The notes under the pieces are model-generated. The model was given only the letters and a program-made list of their open reading frames with translations, did no database searches and was not told where the DNA came from. Made by a program: the position numbers and the translations under genes. 64,000 nucleotides of DNA from Litomosoides sigmodontis (taxonomy: Eukaryota > Nematoda > Chromadorea > Rhabditida > Onchocercidae): the NCBI GenBank assembly GCA_963070105.1, contig OY718803.1:7297823-7361822 (forward strand), given 5' to 3'. Numbering within the stretch: the stretch's first letter is position 1; every line of letters starts with the position of its first letter. Shown one piece after another: positions 39,308 through 57,425 of this stretch.

Positions 39308-42300
39308 AGCTCATGGAAGCCGAGGGAAATCATTATTACTTTACCTACTCTTCAAGCAAAGGTATTCTCAGGCTAAATTCTCCCTTTTCCTCTCCAATCA
39401 ACTATTTGCACTTTGCGAAGACCGGAAAATTCAAAAATCACCGGAAGAAGTAGCGATCTTGCCAGAGCATTTGAGAGTAAATAACCTGTAGAACAGGCAC
39501 TTCTAAGATGATAAATGAAGCACAAGAAATATAAAACCGCTGGCACATCACAGAGAGCCGATATATTCTCTTTCCGGCAAAAAATGCAAGAACCCACCTT
39601 GGACCAGACGGTAAAATAACTCGCTATTGTTAGGTTATTCGAAAAAGTAACAGACCACCTCTCGCTCCTTTACTTTTGGAAACCGATTACCAATTCCAGA
39701 TAATCTTTGATCCATTTCATCTGTTCCCACCAAATCCATAAAATAACAATAAAAGGGATACCCCGAATTTTCTTAGGCAAAACTACAACAAAACAATCTG
39801 TAAAAATAAAAATAGCAAAAAAAAATGAAGAAAAAATCTTTATCCTGAAATCACATACGACATCACGTGCATAAAATGAAGACCCAAAATACAGAAAGAA
39901 TGCAAAACGAATAAGCCAGTGGGGAAACTGGAATTCGACATTAAATTGCAAAAGAGATCCAAACGCTGCTTAATGGATTGGCTAGAAAGCAAAACGATGT
40001 ATTACACCCAATCGAAATTCCTAAAACCTTCAAATTCTATTGTATGTTTATCCCACTGCCGGTAACAAATACAAGAAATCCGCACCCCGATATGTCAGAT
40101 ATACACGAAAAAGATAACAGGCGAATAAATAAAATCACAAAAAAATATGGCATAAAACTGAGAAAAAGGAAAAAGAAATAACCAATTCCGGAAGAGAAGC
40201 TTCACAAGAGGATTAGTAGTATTAATGCAGCACCAACACCCTTTAATATACAAAACCAGTTCCGGAAAGCTACACAATAAGATTCATAGTTACGCTTTCA
40301 TAACCGCAGCAAAATTTCATTCACAAATTTGAGCAACACAAAACATTTAAAATATAATAATTGATCTAAAATCCTTAAAATTGGCAAAATCTTAGTAAAT
40401 TGTTTTTCTCACTTGTTTCTGCGGAGTTTTTTAAGAAATCCCTCAAGAATTCAGGAAATATTCTGATTATAAAAAGCGATAATACTATTGAGAATCACAA
40501 TAAATCCAGTTGATAGCATCTCGTAACAATCTATCGACACATCTTCTCTCTGAATTCCCTTTCATTGGATCAGCTCTTCCTCTTCGATTTCTCTTCTCGC
40601 TTTCGCCTCTTTTCTTCTTCACGCTTTTGCTTCAGTTTTATTGAACTCGTCAACTTGTATGTGACTAATGCTAAAATTGTACCGATGAATGTAACTGGCA
40701 ATACTATCAATGTGAAGTCATTCTTATCAGATAAATATCGGAGTGAAGCTCAAACTTTGTAACAATAAGTACTTTCTCTAAATAACAGTTTCCATCCCTT
40801 ATATATGAATCCAATAATTTCTAATTCTTTTTATTTTCAGTGAAATTGAAATGCAACTCGATTCGATCGCGCCAGTTTTCAATTAAATCGACTCACAGAA
40901 GATGACGACATATGAGCTAAGCTAGATGGCGGACTAAGCTAGAACAGAATCATTCTTGAAATGAGGCGAATCAAACAGCAATTTTCTTCCGAAAAAACTC
41001 ACCCACAACAGCAACAACAATCACCGCTGGCACAATAAAAACTGAATTGTCAAAGCTATGCTGAAGAGCGCTTCTACCACTCAATTCAACCATTAGATTC
41101 CGGACACGACTGAGAGAATGCCAGCACCGCAAAGGATATCTACCAATTACGGAGTGAGTTATTAAAACGTGTGCAAAATGTTGCGTAACGTTAGTTCAAA
41201 TACCAATATTAATCTCAGTGGTATATCCTTTCCGCCAAAACATTCAGGTAACATTTGCGCCACAACGGATCAATACTACTCTCAGTGGCGCACCCCTTCC
41301 ACCAAAACCCTTTTCAACTTCCATCCTCCTCCCTCCTGCTCCCGAGATAACTCCCGGGATTGGATGCCAACAAACACATACCCGTGAAGCAGACGGACGC
41401 ATTCAGACGCGCTACGAAAAACTATCCCATACGGATGAGGGGACTGCACCGACGAGGACGCACCTGTTCTGTTGGTGAGTGGGTGTGTGTGTGTGTGTGT
41501 GTCCTCTTCTTTTATCGCTTTATCATTAATTTAATCGCTGGAGAGGATGCACTGACAATCAATTTCAATTCCACAGCGTTTTCCTCTCTTCTAATATTTT
41601 TAATGGGAAAGGGAGAGGGTAAATCTCTGAGAAGAGGTAGGAGAGGGTCACGTTGAGGTCAAATTCACACTTCCGACAACGAGGCGATGCTTGCAGTTCC
41701 ACTGCGCTGAGACTGTGCTCGAATATCAGCAGCAGGTGGTTACGTGCGCATGCATGTAAGTGGCACAGTAGACACTGGCAGTGCTAATGCTAATGTCGGT
41801 CATATTTAAATTTAACTATTGCTGTTGACGGTCTCGTAGAGGTTGGAAAATTGAGAGTGAAGCGGCGAAAATGGACGACCACCTTCGGTGCCTTAGCTGT
41901 TTGCCTCTCATTCCTCTCCTGCCGAATAAATTCCGGACGTGTGATCCGAGTGAGCGATACGAGAACTGCGTTACATTCAGAGAAGCGTAACAAACAAGTA
42001 ATGTGAGTAATGGTGATAGTGATCACGTTAATTAATGTAATTAATGGCTGGAACAATGATGATATTAGTAATGGCTGTAATGATTGTGATGTAATAAGAA
42101 GGCGTGTTATAGGGTAGGAAAAGATTCACGTATTATAGATACACGCGAAACATGTTCACTTTCTTATCGTGAATTTATTCAAATTATTAATTAAAAATTT
42201 TAAATGGAGATTTTTTGGAAAATAATTTAGTGAAATTCATCTGTTTGATCAATTTTTCGCTGAAAATGAGAAGTTCATTAGAATTGATGTGCAGGAGAGG

Positions 42301-43276
42301 GATGGAGTGAGAAGAAGGGGAATCATGTCATTTTTCGAGATTCATCGACGAAGTTAATTCAGTTAATATTTGTTGCTGTCGGTAACACATTTCAGCGATC
42401 GCACCATCTTCGCGTGTACTTTGTACCCAGTGCGACGCTATGACACGTATGTCGTTAACAACAACCAGAGAAGTCAATGCGTTGGTAGGAAGAATGAGAG
42501 TAGGAGAGAAATAGAAATGAGGTGGATGAAGAAGAAACTAATGAGAACTGAAGGTTCCTTCCACTATTTCATAAAATAGGAGAGAACGGAGTGACGGCGG
42601 CGACAATACCGATTTTTTTCATGGAGAACTTATGAATTTAAAATGTGGTGACCCATTTCCATTTCCAATAGGTCTCGGGTAACTTCTCAGATTGTCTCCT
42701 TGTGAATCTTGGAAGCATCCTTGGTACCGGTTGAACATGAATTCCCGATAAGAAATCAGACGATCATCTATTCATTAGCACGATTGTGTTGGTGATGGCT
42801 CCTAATGAAATTTTTTTTTATGGTACTTTTCATTTTCATCATTTTTTCTATCATTTCATACGTTACATTTAGGGCAGCTATTACTTCGGGGGAATTGCTA
42901 ATGAGAATTTCAATGACCAAGCACTCAGTACTTTAGCCAGACTGAGTTAGTGGTATTTACAAAATTCGTTAGTTGAAAAATTAAACAAGAACAAAAATAA
43001 GACGAGAGGAGGAAAAAGGAACGAAAAGAAAGCGCAATCGATGAAATAGGATTATAATTAGAAAGCGGTTGTCACAATACTACATCATGCTGAGATTTTA
43101 AGAGCTTGTCGTTGGAAACAGCTTACAATAAAAACTTGCTTGAAATAATTTTCCTTCATCTTTCTTAATTTAATAGTTTTATTCGTTATCATTGTTATGA
43201 TTGTCGTGATGTTAAAGAATAGAGGCATAGATTCTATTGAATTGAATTAAATCACTTTGTCTTGTTACAGATTTCA
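39308..43276. other. Divergent intergenic region
   Basis: About 4 kb between the BBS9 X-box and the trifunctional-protein gene. No exon is supported. Part of it (about 39.6-40.3 kb) is strikingly A-rich on the plus strand, with few long T runs, unlike its surroundings. A (GT)n microsatellite sits at 41483-41502. A TTACAG acceptor at 43265-43270, just before the next start codon, is a candidate trans-splice site. Confidence 0.5.
41483..41502. repeat. (GT)10 microsatellite
   Basis: Ten perfect GT units seen directly. Confidence 0.95.
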
Positions 43277-48993
<5,717 letters not shown>

Positions 48994-49389
48994 GTACATT
49001 TTCTTTGGATAACGTCCAAATTATTCCATCCTGTGATTCATTTACTATGTAATACTGTCATTTATACTGCATGCATTTTATTAAATAAAAAAATAACATT
49101 CGGAATTTGTCGGGGAACATAATTTTTAAATTCTTTCAACCTGGAATGAATGCAAAAGTTTTATCGTCTTCACAAAGTTACAAGTCGTTTTCATTTCGTT
49201 TTTCGTTTGACTGATTATTTATTTTACTTCTTTTAAAAAATATGACTTAACATTTCAAAGAAAAATCAAGTCATAGAATTTGTTAAAATCTCAAGAACCT
49301 AAATTGATACTTAAAGCACAGCGCATTTGATAAAAGTTTCATCCATTCACTCTTATTTACATAAAGAATAAATCGAAAAATTCAAGCCT

Positions 49390-49730
49390 ACATCGGGTGT
49401 TCGCAATGACGTGTTGCGCTAGGAGCCTCGAGAGATATAAATCTGCTCACAGCTCGTAAATTATTCTTACAAAGTTTCCCTTGTCTCAATAGGTTTGTTA
49501 GAACAAATCACACCAAATATCTCTTGCAACATGTCGAGTCGAAAGCGACTCCCCTAACCGTCGGTGACTTCAAGAGATGGTCTGCTTGTTGCATGGCGTC
49601 CCAGGTACTTGGACCACGTTGCGATAGGGGCGCAGAGCAGGTGAGAGCGATCTAAGGTACAACCCAGGAGCTGCAATAGGATGCGAAGAGGTCGGACACG
49701 TGCGTAGATCAGTTGCTTTGGAATTTGCTA
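49390..49730 (+). ncRNA. Candidate structured noncoding RNA
   Basis: In the gap between two plus-strand genes, about 340 bases are markedly richer in G and C than the flanks and have no useful open frame. An 8-bp outer stem, ATCTCTTG (49519-49526) with CAAGAGAT (49571-49578), encloses a perfect hairpin GAGTCG-AAAG-CGACTC (49536-49551). Further short stems are possible, such as TTGCG/CGCAG with GTCC/GGAC downstream. No Sm site, snoRNA box set or match to a known RNA family could be established by eye. The strand and the ends are guesses. Confidence 0.35.
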
Positions 49731-50110
49731 CTGTTCATATTACCGAATTACAAGGATATGTATGCGAACTTCGTTGGAAGCATAAATTGCTCTCATCCTA
49801 AATTTCTAAGCAAGACACTGGCCTAAGCGTTGTTGCTTACTGTTTGCATGATGCAAAATTTTTAGTACTAGTAACCTTTATAATTTTTACGTGCAAATAT
49901 GTACGAAAATTCCACCAACACTTGTATACATAGATGGATTGCAGCGAGTGCTACTGTAGATTTAACGCTTGAGGATGAAGTCGCTGATCTTTGTCGTACT
50001 TAGGACACATAGGCGATACAGCTTCTGTAATTGGAAGTTAGAAAGTTATCATTTAAAAACTATAAGTCTTCATTATTGCAGACTTTCACCGGTGACGATT
50101 AGGATTCTCA

Positions 50111-51299
50111 ATGAGTGAGGGTGGTGGTAAACGTTCGGATGATGAAGGTGATGATTTGCTGTGGAACGATTTTGAGAGTTGTGCCCAGTCCGTCACGCTC
50201 TTGTATCGTAATCCATCGTGGAAAGCGATGCAAACAGCTGCTGCATCTACCACCCAACTTTACAAAAGTGGTATTGAACACAAGAAAAAAGCATACGACC
50301 GAGGTAGTTTTGCCATTTTTATTTTTTTTAAAATAAAGTGAAAGTGATACTGCACATAAGTAGATGGTTAGCTCTCTAATGCATTTTCTTGTTGATTTCA
50401 TTGGCTTATTTTTGATAATATGTACTGTAGCGTGTTGCAAGAAAATGTTATAAATTGAGCTGCCGTGAAACATGCCAACATTTTCCGCTCCGCGTTCAGA
50501 AGCATTAGAGTAGTAAACGTTGTCCTGTGCACACGCACGGAAAACGGGGACTCATGCAAATTAGTTAATTATCGACTTCTGTTAACTGGAAAGTCACAAC
50601 TGTTTTGTAAAAGGGTCATGTATTTGACGTTAAATCGAAATATTACAATACCTGCGTTGATGTAAATTGATGGAACTACTTTTTGATGCTTCAAACGCAG
50701 TGAGTTGAATGATTCACGATACTTTTTTAAGGTTATTTAGCGGGTCGCCAAACTCTTGCACGTGAAATCTATGCCTTGCGTCGTTATAGTGGCGTTTCTG
50801 TTGATGATATCTGGAAATTATTATCAAAAATTGTTTGTGCTGCTGAATACGGGTATTCGTCACGGAGTTCAACACCGGAACAAACTGATAGCCCAGCAGT
50901 TTCATTCTTTCAGCAGGCTGGTAATTTTACTCGACTTCACTCTCCTTCCCTATATATATGTATATATAGGGAAGGAGAGTGAAATTGTTTCTATGTGTCG
51001 TTGTTAGAGCATGGGTTAGAATGTAAGACACATCTTCCAAGTTACGCTGTTTGGAATACACCGGTGGTGTATGGTTATAATAATGGTTGGGCTTGTTATA
51101 AATCCCACATCTACATCAATAAAAAGGAAGGCAGAATTGTAAATTTTGTAAATTTCAGGTGTTATGTATCCCTGCTAATGTCGCCTCTCCACAGCGTGAT
51201 ACAGAACTGAACACTTTTCTGTCACGTCAAGTTCATCGGCGACGTAAGCGACGTCATTCACCATCGGAGTTTCCTTACAAAAAGATTTTCCGCTCATAA
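50111..51299 (+). CDS. HAPSTR1 (C16orf72) family protein
   Basis: HAPSTR1 works with the ubiquitin ligase HUWE1 in stress signalling in other animals. Exons 50111-50303 and 50732-50916 (or to 50920) carry the family core: LLWNDFESCAQSVTLLYRN, then AASTTQLYKSGIEHKKKAYD and a GYLAGRQ segment, matching the paired LYK-type repeats of C16orf72. The last exon (from 51159, or from a later acceptor near 51205) ends with a basic nuclear-localisation-like RRRKRRHSPSEFPYKK. The second splice is ambiguous. A GT donor at 50921 keeps the frame only with a late acceptor, whereas a GC donor at 50917 joins in phase 0 to the good TTTCAG acceptor at 51158. A long palindrome lies in this intron. The family call rests on the two LY(K/R) motifs and is moderate. 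Confidence 0.7.
50936..50983. repeat. Near-perfect 48-bp palindrome in an intron
   Basis: Two 23-bp arms, the left one beginning TTCACTCTCCTTCCC and running into TATATATA, flank a 2-base centre (TG at 50959-50960). The structure starts 16 bases after the GT donor of the second HAPSTR1-like intron. Confidence 0.9.
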
Positions 51300-52970
51300 A
51301 AATGCTTTCGTTGCCTACAAACTGGTGTTTCTGATCACTTTCTTTCGAAAATGCTTCCTTTTCATCTTCTGCATTATCAATCTTTTTTAATATTTACGGT
51401 GGTTTTTTCAACAATTTTCTTTGGAAAATGGATATTGAGAGCAGAAGGGAGAATTACAGAAAGTAAGAAACAAGATGAGAATGAATGGGGAATCATGTTG
51501 GTCTTCTGTGTTTCAGTTTCAAGACTGTAGAGGAGGACAAAAATATACACGATTTCTGGACGACATCATTGAAGTGAATGTGAGGGTCGGTGATTGTGCT
51601 AGGGGATTGCTAACCAGTGGATATATTTCACGTTGATTAGGATGTAGTAAATAATGAAGTTTCATTGGATAGTATCGGGGCTGTATAATGATCAGGTTTC
51701 TTTGAAAGTAATTTTTACTTTTCCAACTGAGTTTTTAGGTTGTTTCTTTAGGTAGAGGTTGGTAGGAAAAGCGTTTTCAATTCAAACTGGATTTTTTGCA
51801 GGATGTAGTTTTAGGGCATCTCATTGAGAGTGGAAGAAAGGATGAAAAAGTTTTCTGCTTTTATCTTTGTAGGTATGTAATTTTACATGTTGTTAGGCTG
51901 GTACTTATGGAGAAAAGGTGATAAGTAGTTCGGTTTTTATTTGAATGAACTGCTCGGAGAACTTGTATGGAACGTTTTTTATTTAAAACCATTTTCGTAA
52001 TAATATCGTAATTCTTATTAGAAAAATGTTTTTAAATACAGGGAGAAAGGATGAATCTTTCCAACTATTTCAGCTATCAAATTCCGGTTTTATAACAACG
52101 CTTTCATCTAGATTTCCTGTTTTTTTGAAATATTTTGATTTGAAATTATGGTATTTGACATTTTTTGAGCAGGGTTCGAATTTAGTGAATTACGCTTATG
52201 AGAGACAAGAAAGGAAAGTGACTCAATAAATTGAGCAACTGTAAGGAAATACTATGTTATTAAAACCTTTATGAAATCATGTAATTTGACTCTTCATTGA
52301 TCTTTTTATCATAATGTAGTTGTTTGGTCAATTTTTCAAGTCTGTGTAAAAAAGTGAAAAAACAGACAGGTATGACTCTTGGTAAGACATAGCAATGTGA
52401 ATAGTAAATCAATTAAATGTTACTCTTTTTTCTGTGAGAACGCCAGTGTGATGTGAATATTTTGTGTTATCAACGTGTAAACGATTTCAATAAAACATTA
52501 AATTGGAGTGTCTATGTTTTATTGATTTCTGAACTAATCGTTTCTGCTGTACAGTTCGAGTGATTCTTCTTTAAAATAATTTTTAAATGTTGTCAGTATA
52601 TTTCGCTGGGATTTGAGAAAAAAAGTTGCGGAATGTGACTTCAATTCGCAATGGATAAGAAAAATAGTAATAGGAGGTATGTGGAGATCCCTCCCAGTTC
52701 TTCGATCGGTTTTCTTGTTTTTGGTGGCAGCATTTATAGAGAATGGCTTCTGCAAAACAGTGGGAGTTTGGTCTCAATCATTTGCTTACAGTTGTGGTGC
52801 TGGTTTGAAATGTTGAGGTCTTCATATTTTGTTTTGGGATTTTAGGGAACAGAAACTGTTAATTCTCCTCAAATGAATTGGTTTTTTTGGCAATTCGTCT
52901 GTCAATTCATGTGTTGTCTTTTTTTCAGGTTTGTTGAGAATTTTGTGTATGACTACGGTTATTGTTCACC
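51300..52970. other. Intergenic spacer
   Basis: 1.7 kb between the HAPSTR1-like gene and NSA2, relatively T- and G-rich on the plus strand. Short open frames have no recognisable content and look like chance. Confidence 0.5.
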
Positions 52971-55051
52971 ATGGTTAGTTGTTTTGAATTTTGAAATTTT
53001 ATTTATTCGGATTGAACAGTCGGCCTCTATAAAATTCAATGTCTGAAATACGTATACATTTTTCTGAGCTAGTTATTAGATTTGCAATTTGAAGACTTAT
53101 CCTGCGTCCGATGAAACATATTTCTGTCTATAGCCGCTATTGCAAAAGCACGCTCTGATATTGATTTTATTATTTATAAAAATATTATGTCGTTTTCTTT
53201 GTAGCCACAAAACGAGCACATTGAACTTCATCGCAAACGTTATGGACGTCGATTGGATTATGAAGAAAGATTGTAAGGAATTTTTATATGTATATAATTT
53301 ACAATATCCTATGTTTCAAGTTTATTATGACCACTTCCAAATGTTCCTATTTTGGTTCACCCTTTATGTTTACCTGGATTGATAAAACAAAAGAGAAGGA
53401 GTACATACTGCAATGGTTTTATTTGCGTTACTTAAACTTTTCTACGCATATGAAATGGAACGTTCGTGGAGACATTATTGAATTATAGACCTTACTATAT
53501 GCTTATTGTGAAGGCAAAACATAATTGGACCACATTGCTGTTTCTGCGCTCATTTCAGGAGAAAACGTAGTGCCCGAGCTGTACATGAACGTTCTCAGTA
53601 TGCAAAAAAAATCCGTGGTCGCAAGGCTAAATTGTATCATAAAAAACGTTATGCTGAGAAGGTTTGATTGTTCGTCATTGTGAACATATGAGCTACGGGA
53701 AAATGTAGTTTGATATTCCAGATTGAAATTTCTGCCTCTAATCAAACATTTGTGTTAGGTAGAGATGCGGCGTTTGCTGCGACAGCATGAAGAAAAACAG
53801 CAAACCGGCACAAGTGAGTTGCCCGACAGAGGTGTAGTACCAGCATATCTGCTAGATAGGCAACAACAAACAACTGGTAAGGTACTCTCATCAATGATCA
53901 AGCAGAAACGGAAAGAAAAAGCGGTACGTAAATGTTTTTGTTATATCAGTTACTTCATGTAACTTTGAACAGAAGGATCAAAAGTCTGAAAATATTTAGC
54001 AATCTCTTTCATCGTCAGTTGAACTACTTATTTTTGTAACCGTTTGTAGAATTCTCGAAATATTCTTGACTGATTCGGGCTGTTTCAAAATTCACCTGAG
54101 AAATTGATTGTTTTTCAGGGCAAGTACCAAGTACCTATACCAACAGTTAAGGCAGTGAGTGATGCGGAGGCCTTCAAAGTAGTGAGAACTGGTAAAACTC
54201 GTCGGAAAGGATGGAAACGTATGGTTACAAAAGTTACATTTGTTGGTGAATCATTCACAAGAAAACCAGCAAAATTTGAACGATTCATTCGACCGATGGG
54301 TTTACGATTTAAAAAAGTGAACTTTTCGCACCATTCACAGCTTGAAATTTCACCTGGACATATTTTCTGTTGTGAAGAAAAATGGGCGATTACTCATAAG
54401 AAATATCTCAAAAGAAAATTATAATATTGATACCAATATTTTCATGATTCTACCTTACCAGTGCTTTATAAGAGTGCTTGTACATCAGTGCTTAAATGTA
54501 AGTATAACTTTTTGTAGGCTCACGTAACACATCCCGAATTGCAAACAACATTTCAATTACCTATTGTTGGTGTGAAGAAAAATCCGTCTTCCTCATTGTA
54601 TACATCATTGGGAGTTATTACAAAAGGAACAATTATTGAAGTGAGAATTAATACTTTTTTAAATAGATTTTTTAAATATAATGTTTACTTAATATTAAGT
54701 TTTTTTCTTTTTTTGCTTGTCATCTGCTGAAAAAAAATATAACGACCTTACTTGTAAGGTAGTTTTACTTTAAGTTACGGGATCGAAATTTTTGGGTGAA
54801 AGTTTATTTTTAAAGCACTTTTCTTTCTGTGTTTTTTTAATATTAAAATTTGCTTGATTGTTTTATGTGCAGTATTTTTCGTAGTATTTATATAGGAGAC
54901 TATTTGATTACCTATAAACGATGAATTGCAGGTAAATATATCGGAACTTGGTATGGTCACTCAAGGTGGTAAAGTGGTATGGGCAAAATATGCTCAAGTA
55001 ACAAATCATCCTGAAAATGATGGTTGCATTAATGCTGTTTTGTTGTTGTGA
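52971..55051 (+). CDS. nsa2: Ribosome biogenesis protein NSA2
   Basis: NSA2 is needed for processing of 27S pre-rRNA and assembly of the large ribosomal subunit in the nucleolus. Exons 52971-52973, 53205-53272, 53559-53661, 53759-53923, 54119-54316, 54518-54640 and 54932-55051 total 780 bases, or 259 residues (human 260). The protein opens [20 protein letters not shown] after the initiator Met and is very basic in the first half. It continues with VPAYLLDR and [16 protein letters not shown], then [20 protein letters not shown] and [13 protein letters not shown]. The end is [11 protein letters not shown] and [18 protein letters not shown]. The first coding exon is only the ATG, followed directly by a GT donor. 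An AATAAA is at 55139-55144. Identity is certain. Confidence 0.97.
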
Positions 55052-55814
55052 TTCTTATTTGATGGAGTAAAATGTCATTAGAATTTTTACTCATTGATTT
55101 TTGTACTTTTAATCTTTGATTACTTAATTCTAGAGGATAATAAAATTCTTCAATCTATTCGGAACAGTTCGGAACCAAATAGCAAATTTTCCTTAATTGC
55201 ACCAGCAGTTGTGTTATCACATATAAATGTAGCGATATTTTGGTTATAATTATGTAAAACTTCAAGTACGTTTGTTACGTATTTTATGGGAAGTTAGATT
55301 TAGGTGCAGCGTAACGGTATGGTTTACCGATCTAATTCTCTTCGTACAATTGCTTACAAGTGGTGTTTTCGAGCATCTGATAGTTTTTTATGTGAGAAGT
55401 CCTTTCGTCAATAGCTTAAAATACTTTGTTAATAGAAGCCTCTACCTGGAATAAAATGGTTGCTTCGCGTGTGCCTTCCCCTTGCGAAAGTTTGCTTTTG
55501 AGGTCGGTGAAGAAGTTCAAGTAGAATCTACTTGTGCTCATCACAACTAATAATTGAAAAAGTAATTGAAAAAGGTGCAAACAAGTTTTTTCATTACACT
55601 TCGGAAAATTTATTTAAATTTTTCAGCGCTGTAACTCCATGTTAAATCTTCAATAACACCTTGAATTCGAAAATTGGTATATTATTTTATCTAATCATTG
55701 CCTACATTTTGAAGGTCAGGGCGGTTTTAAGCTGCTCGATTGTGTATTTTTCAGTGACAATTCATTTGCTTGAAAAGTGCCTTCAATATTGAACTAGATT
55801 TCAGGTGGTTTTTA
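55052..55814. other. Spacer between NSA2 and TP53RK
   Basis: 763 bases without a supported exon. A TTTCAG at 55799-55804 lies 10 bases before the next start codon and is a strong trans-splice acceptor candidate. Confidence 0.6.
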
Positions 55815-57212
55815 ATGGTTGAGACAGACGGAGCTGTTGAGGCATGGTTTTCCAAGGATCCTGAACCATTTAAACAAGGAGCTGAGGCTTGCCTATATCG
55901 ATGTATTTATTTTGGCCGGAAAGCAGTAATCAAAGAACGATTGTCTAAAACTTATAGGTAGAAAAAGGAAATGCCTATTTAACCATGTCATCAATTTTTG
56001 TGGCAGTTTCAGCATTATAGTCATTTGTTGCACAAATTTTTGTCTTGAAGAGGAATTTTCTTGAAATTAAATTTAATATGAAAAATTTGCTATTTTTTCT
56101 GAAATCAAAATTTTGAAATTGGCATTTCAGGCATCCATCGTTGGACTTAATTTTGACGAAGGAACGTATTAAAGCTGAACTAAATGCTTTGAATAAGTGT
56201 AAAACGGTTAGTGTTGATGTTTAGAAATATTAGCAAATAACTTTACTCTTATTTAGTATAACTTAGAGCGTTTGAACTCAAGGTTAATTATTTTTTGGTG
56301 CTTGAAAAAATTTTGCTTAGATGGGAATTGATGTGCCAACTGTATACTTCGTAAATATTGATCGAAATTCTTTCATCATGGAAGAGATTTCCAATGGTAT
56401 AACCGCTCGACAATTTATTGAACATTTAAAAAATAAAAGTGATTTTGAGGTTTGAATTTCGTTCTTTTTTAATTTTTTTTTGAATTTAACTATTTGCTTC
56501 TTAACGTAATTGTGTAGTTAGTTTAATAAACGATATCAATGAATAATGATATTTTAGGACGTAATTACTGACTTTGGTATCCGAGTAGGTCAAATTATTG
56601 CAAAACTACATCTTGGTGGTGTCATGCATGGTGATTTGACAACATCAAATATTCTTCTTCGAAATGGAAATTCTAAAACAATTGTTTTCATCGATTTTGG
56701 TCTTGCTGAGGTAAAATTATACTATAATGCTCCAAGCATATTCAAAATATTCAAAAGGCATCCGTCAATTACTTATTATATCATTTCATTATCAACAGAA
56801 ATTATAAAATGAGACAAAATTGAATTTTTTGACCGGTACCAAACTTGCCAAAATTATCTTTTCCATTATTCGAAGCAAGAATTCATAACTCATTAATTTA
56901 AAAAGAGAGCTAAATTTAGTTAACTTTGGTTGGGTATTATGAAATTCAACAAATTTTGAAGAGGATCCAGAAACCTTAGAATTCATCAGATAAGAAAGTA
57001 ATTCTATACAGAGTAATGCAACAGCAGAAGGTAAAGGTGTCGATTTGTATGTATTGGAACGAGCTGTCTTAAGTACGCACGCTGAAGCAGAATTCTTCTT
57101 CGATAGTATTATGAAAGGATATGAAGTATTCAACAGAAAGCAATATTATGCAGTTAATAAGAAACTTCAGGAAATTGAAAGGCGAGGAAGGAAGCGAGAA
57201 ATGTTGGGATAG
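55815..57212 (+). CDS. tp53rk: KEOPS complex kinase TP53RK/Bud32
   Basis: Bud32 is the small atypical kinase/ATPase of the KEOPS complex, which makes the t6A modification on ANN-decoding tRNAs. Exons 55815-55957, 56131-56206, 56321-56449, 56558-56710 and 57012-57212 give 233 residues. Seen in order: QGAEACLYRC glycine-poor loop, the ATP-binding lysine in KAVIKERLSKTYRHPSLD, hinge IMEEI, catalytic MHGDLTTSNILLRN and the metal-binding IDFGLAE. The C-terminus is the typical basic tail RRGRKREMLG. Exon phases close exactly. It follows NSA2 on the same strand and converges on the next gene with only about 213 bases between the stop codons. Confidence 0.96.
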
Positions 57213-57425
57213 GTTATTTTTGCTATTGTTGATGAAAAACACTAAAATGTTTGTATTTATGATAAATCATTTTGTATGTTTTTTTAAAAACATATGAATA
57301 CAAAACAAACCATTTTATACCCATTAAATTCAAGACAGAAAAGTACAGGACATGTTTTGGAAACTTTATACGCGCGAAAGATTCTGCATGTTGAGAATTT
57401 GGTTGCCAAAAAAAACTGAGGAATG

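Noticed and set aside
39670..39951. Hydrophobic minus-strand frame as a mitochondrial or Wolbachia insertion
   Set aside because: It resembles no nematode mitochondrial protein or bacterial gene I know. The hydrophobicity follows from the A-rich plus strand. Kept only as a compositional observation.
49390..49640. Resemblance to SRP RNA (ATCGGGTGTTCGCA and CCCAGGT...GAGCAGGT pieces)
   Set aside because: The conserved SRP helix-8 loop (GGAA with the AGCA side) is not formed, and the order and spacing do not fit, so no SRP call is made.
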